This document shows, piece after piece, positions 11,766 to 12,552 of a stretch of 12,552 nt of DNA. The notes under the pieces were generated by a model. That model was not told the DNA's origin, did not search any database, and was given only the letters and a program-made list of their open reading frames with translations. Origin of the DNA: Natrialbaceae archaeon B1-Br10_E2g27 (lineage in GTDB: Archaea > Halobacteriota > Halobacteria > Halobacteriales > Natrialbaceae); the NCBI GenBank assembly GCA_001563885.1, contig LKMM01000041.1:1-12552 (forward strand), written 5' to 3'. How positions within the stretch are numbered: the stretch's first letter is position 1; each line of letters begins with the position of its first letter. The translations under genes were made by a program, and so were the position numbers.

Positions 11766-12552
11766 TGGGACCACTCGAGTATCTGCGGCTGTCCTGGCGG
11801 TCGATCCGTGGTCACAAACTTCGGTCGGCACTGACGACACTCGGTATCGTGATCGGCATCGCCGCCGTCATCGCCTTTGTCACTCTCGGGGCGAGCCTGC
11901 AGGCTGGCGTCCTCGGCGACATCAGTCCCGACGACCAGCGCAACCTCTATGGCTGGGCCGCCGAGCCAGAGACCGAAGGTGGGCCACTCGCGGGTGCCCA
12001 GCCCGTATTTACTGAGGCCGACCTCGAGGTACTCGCCGGAGCGGAGTCGATCGAAGCGGCCTACGGCTACGCCCCACTGTCGACGCAGGCACTCGTCTAC
12101 GAGAACGAGCCATCGCCCCAGAGCGACGCACTCGTCGCCGCCGGACCCTCCTATATCCGCCCAGAGACCCTCGATGAGGGCAGACAGTTCGAAACCGGCG
12201 AGCGCGAGGCCGTCATCAACCCCGCCGTCGCCGGCCAGTTCGAGGAGAACGTCTCCGTCGGGGACGAACTGACCATCGTCCTCCAGGGTGGCCAGCAAAC
12301 GACCGTCACCGTCGTCGGGATCACCGAGGATTCGGAGGGAATCAGCCCCTTTGAAGGGTTCGAGCCCTCCCCACAGGTCTACGTCCCAACCGATCCCTTC
12401 TACACCGAAGACGCTGGCGGCGGGATTCCGATTCCCGGTGGCGACGACGGCAGTCTGAGCCCGGAAGATGACGACGACACCGAGTTCGAGGATAGTAACG
12501 GCACCGAGTTCGAAGAGACCCTCGAATCCGACGACGATCTCGAGGCGATACA
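11765..12552 (+). CDS. ABC exporter permease, MacB/FtsX type (3' end outside window)
   Basis: The first 262 residues of a MacB/FtsX-family permease, open to the window end. Residues 1-20 (MGPLEYLRLSWRSIRGHKLR) are the typical basic cytoplasmic start, followed by a transmembrane helix (about 21-44, SALTTLGIVIGIAAVIAFVT then LGAS). Residues about 45-262 form the start of the MacB-PCD extracellular domain, including VFTEADLEVL (81-90), the beta-rich region around VSVGDELTIVL (163-173) and TTVTVVGITED (179-189). From about 218 the sequence turns into a Gly/Pro then Asp/Glu-rich stretch containing TEFE twice (239-242 and 247-250), probably a flexible loop. The remaining helices lie beyond the window. 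It pairs with the ATPase through a one-base stop/start overlap. The MacB-like group exports lipoproteins, peptides or small molecules, or works mechanically; the cargo here cannot be told. Confidence 0.92.
   Translation, partial: MGPLEYLRLSWRSIRGHKLRSALTTLGIVIGIAAVIAFVTLGASLQAGVLGDISPDDQRNLYGWAAEPETEGGPLAGAQPVFTEADLEVLAGAESIEAAYGYAPLSTQALVYENEPSPQSDALVAAGPSYIRPETLDEGRQFETGEREAVINPAVAGQFEENVSVGDELTIVLQGGQQTTVTVVGITEDSEGISPFEGFEPSPQVYVPTDPFYTEDAGGGIPIPGGDDGSLSPEDDDDTEFEDSNGTEFEETLESDDDLEAI

Noticed and set aside
1..12552. tRNA, rRNA, CRISPR array, insertion sequence or integrase
   Set aside because: Looked for in both strands; no cloverleaf with a T-loop GGTTCGAATCC core, no regular direct repeats with spacers, and no transposase or recombinase motifs were found.

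Overview
The window looks like a chromosomal segment of a haloarchaeon, most likely in the Natrialbales. The evidence is high GC with G/C-ending codons, very acidic predicted proteins, starts that mostly lack a Shine-Dalgarno and instead have a TATA-like or T-tract box about 27 bp upstream, and haloarchaea-typical families (winged-helix plus small membrane protein pair, type 2 IPP isomerase, DUF7563-like zinc protein, DUF1931 histone fold, archaeal-type signal peptidase). CTCGAG is strikingly common (about 55 by eye) and CTAG rare (about 6 by eye). No rRNA, tRNA, insertion sequence, CRISPR array or phage gene was seen. It reads as housekeeping chromosome, not a mobile island.

Layout. 1-511 (+): the 3' end of a winged-helix regulator and a small membrane protein translated right behind it. 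512-722: a gap holding a long imperfect hairpin, then the promoter of a GT2 membrane glycosyltransferase (723-2129, +). Converging on it is a phosphohexomutase (2194-3588, -). Further along the minus strand come an eight-cysteine membrane protein (3720-4682), a GIY-YIG nuclease-domain protein (4833-5084), a 49-residue four-cysteine zinc protein (5166-5315) and LarB (5449-6207). A 55-residue histone-fold protein lies divergently at 6461-6628 (+). Then IPP isomerase type 2 (6754-7824, -), a divergent four-helix membrane protein that is an internal duplication (7933-8340, +), ribose-5-phosphate isomerase A (8397-9104, -), a possible 31-residue membrane peptide (9143-9238, -), an enoyl-CoA hydratase (9310-10083, -) and signal peptidase I (10142-10912, -). 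From a shared 106-bp region the plus strand carries a MacB-type ABC exporter: ATPase (11019-11765) and permease (from 11765, cut by the window end).

How the genes fit together. Most are single transcription units with their own promoters. Clear translational coupling is seen only for the regulator/membrane-protein pair at the left edge and the ABC ATPase/permease pair at the right edge. The phosphohexomutase could supply sugar-1-phosphate precursors for chains built by the neighbouring glycosyltransferase, but this is only a contextual inference. IPP isomerase serves isoprenoid lipid synthesis, RpiA serves ribose phosphate supply, the hydratase serves acyl-CoA metabolism, and signal peptidase and the ABC exporter act at the cell surface.

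I did not find an obviously new defence or mobile system. The items most worth a second look are the gapless 63-residue internal duplication at 7933-8340, the cysteine-rich membrane protein at 3720-4682, the hairpin at 562-626, the cluster of inverted repeats at 5376-5446, and the recurrent T-tract placed 27-28 bp before start codons.
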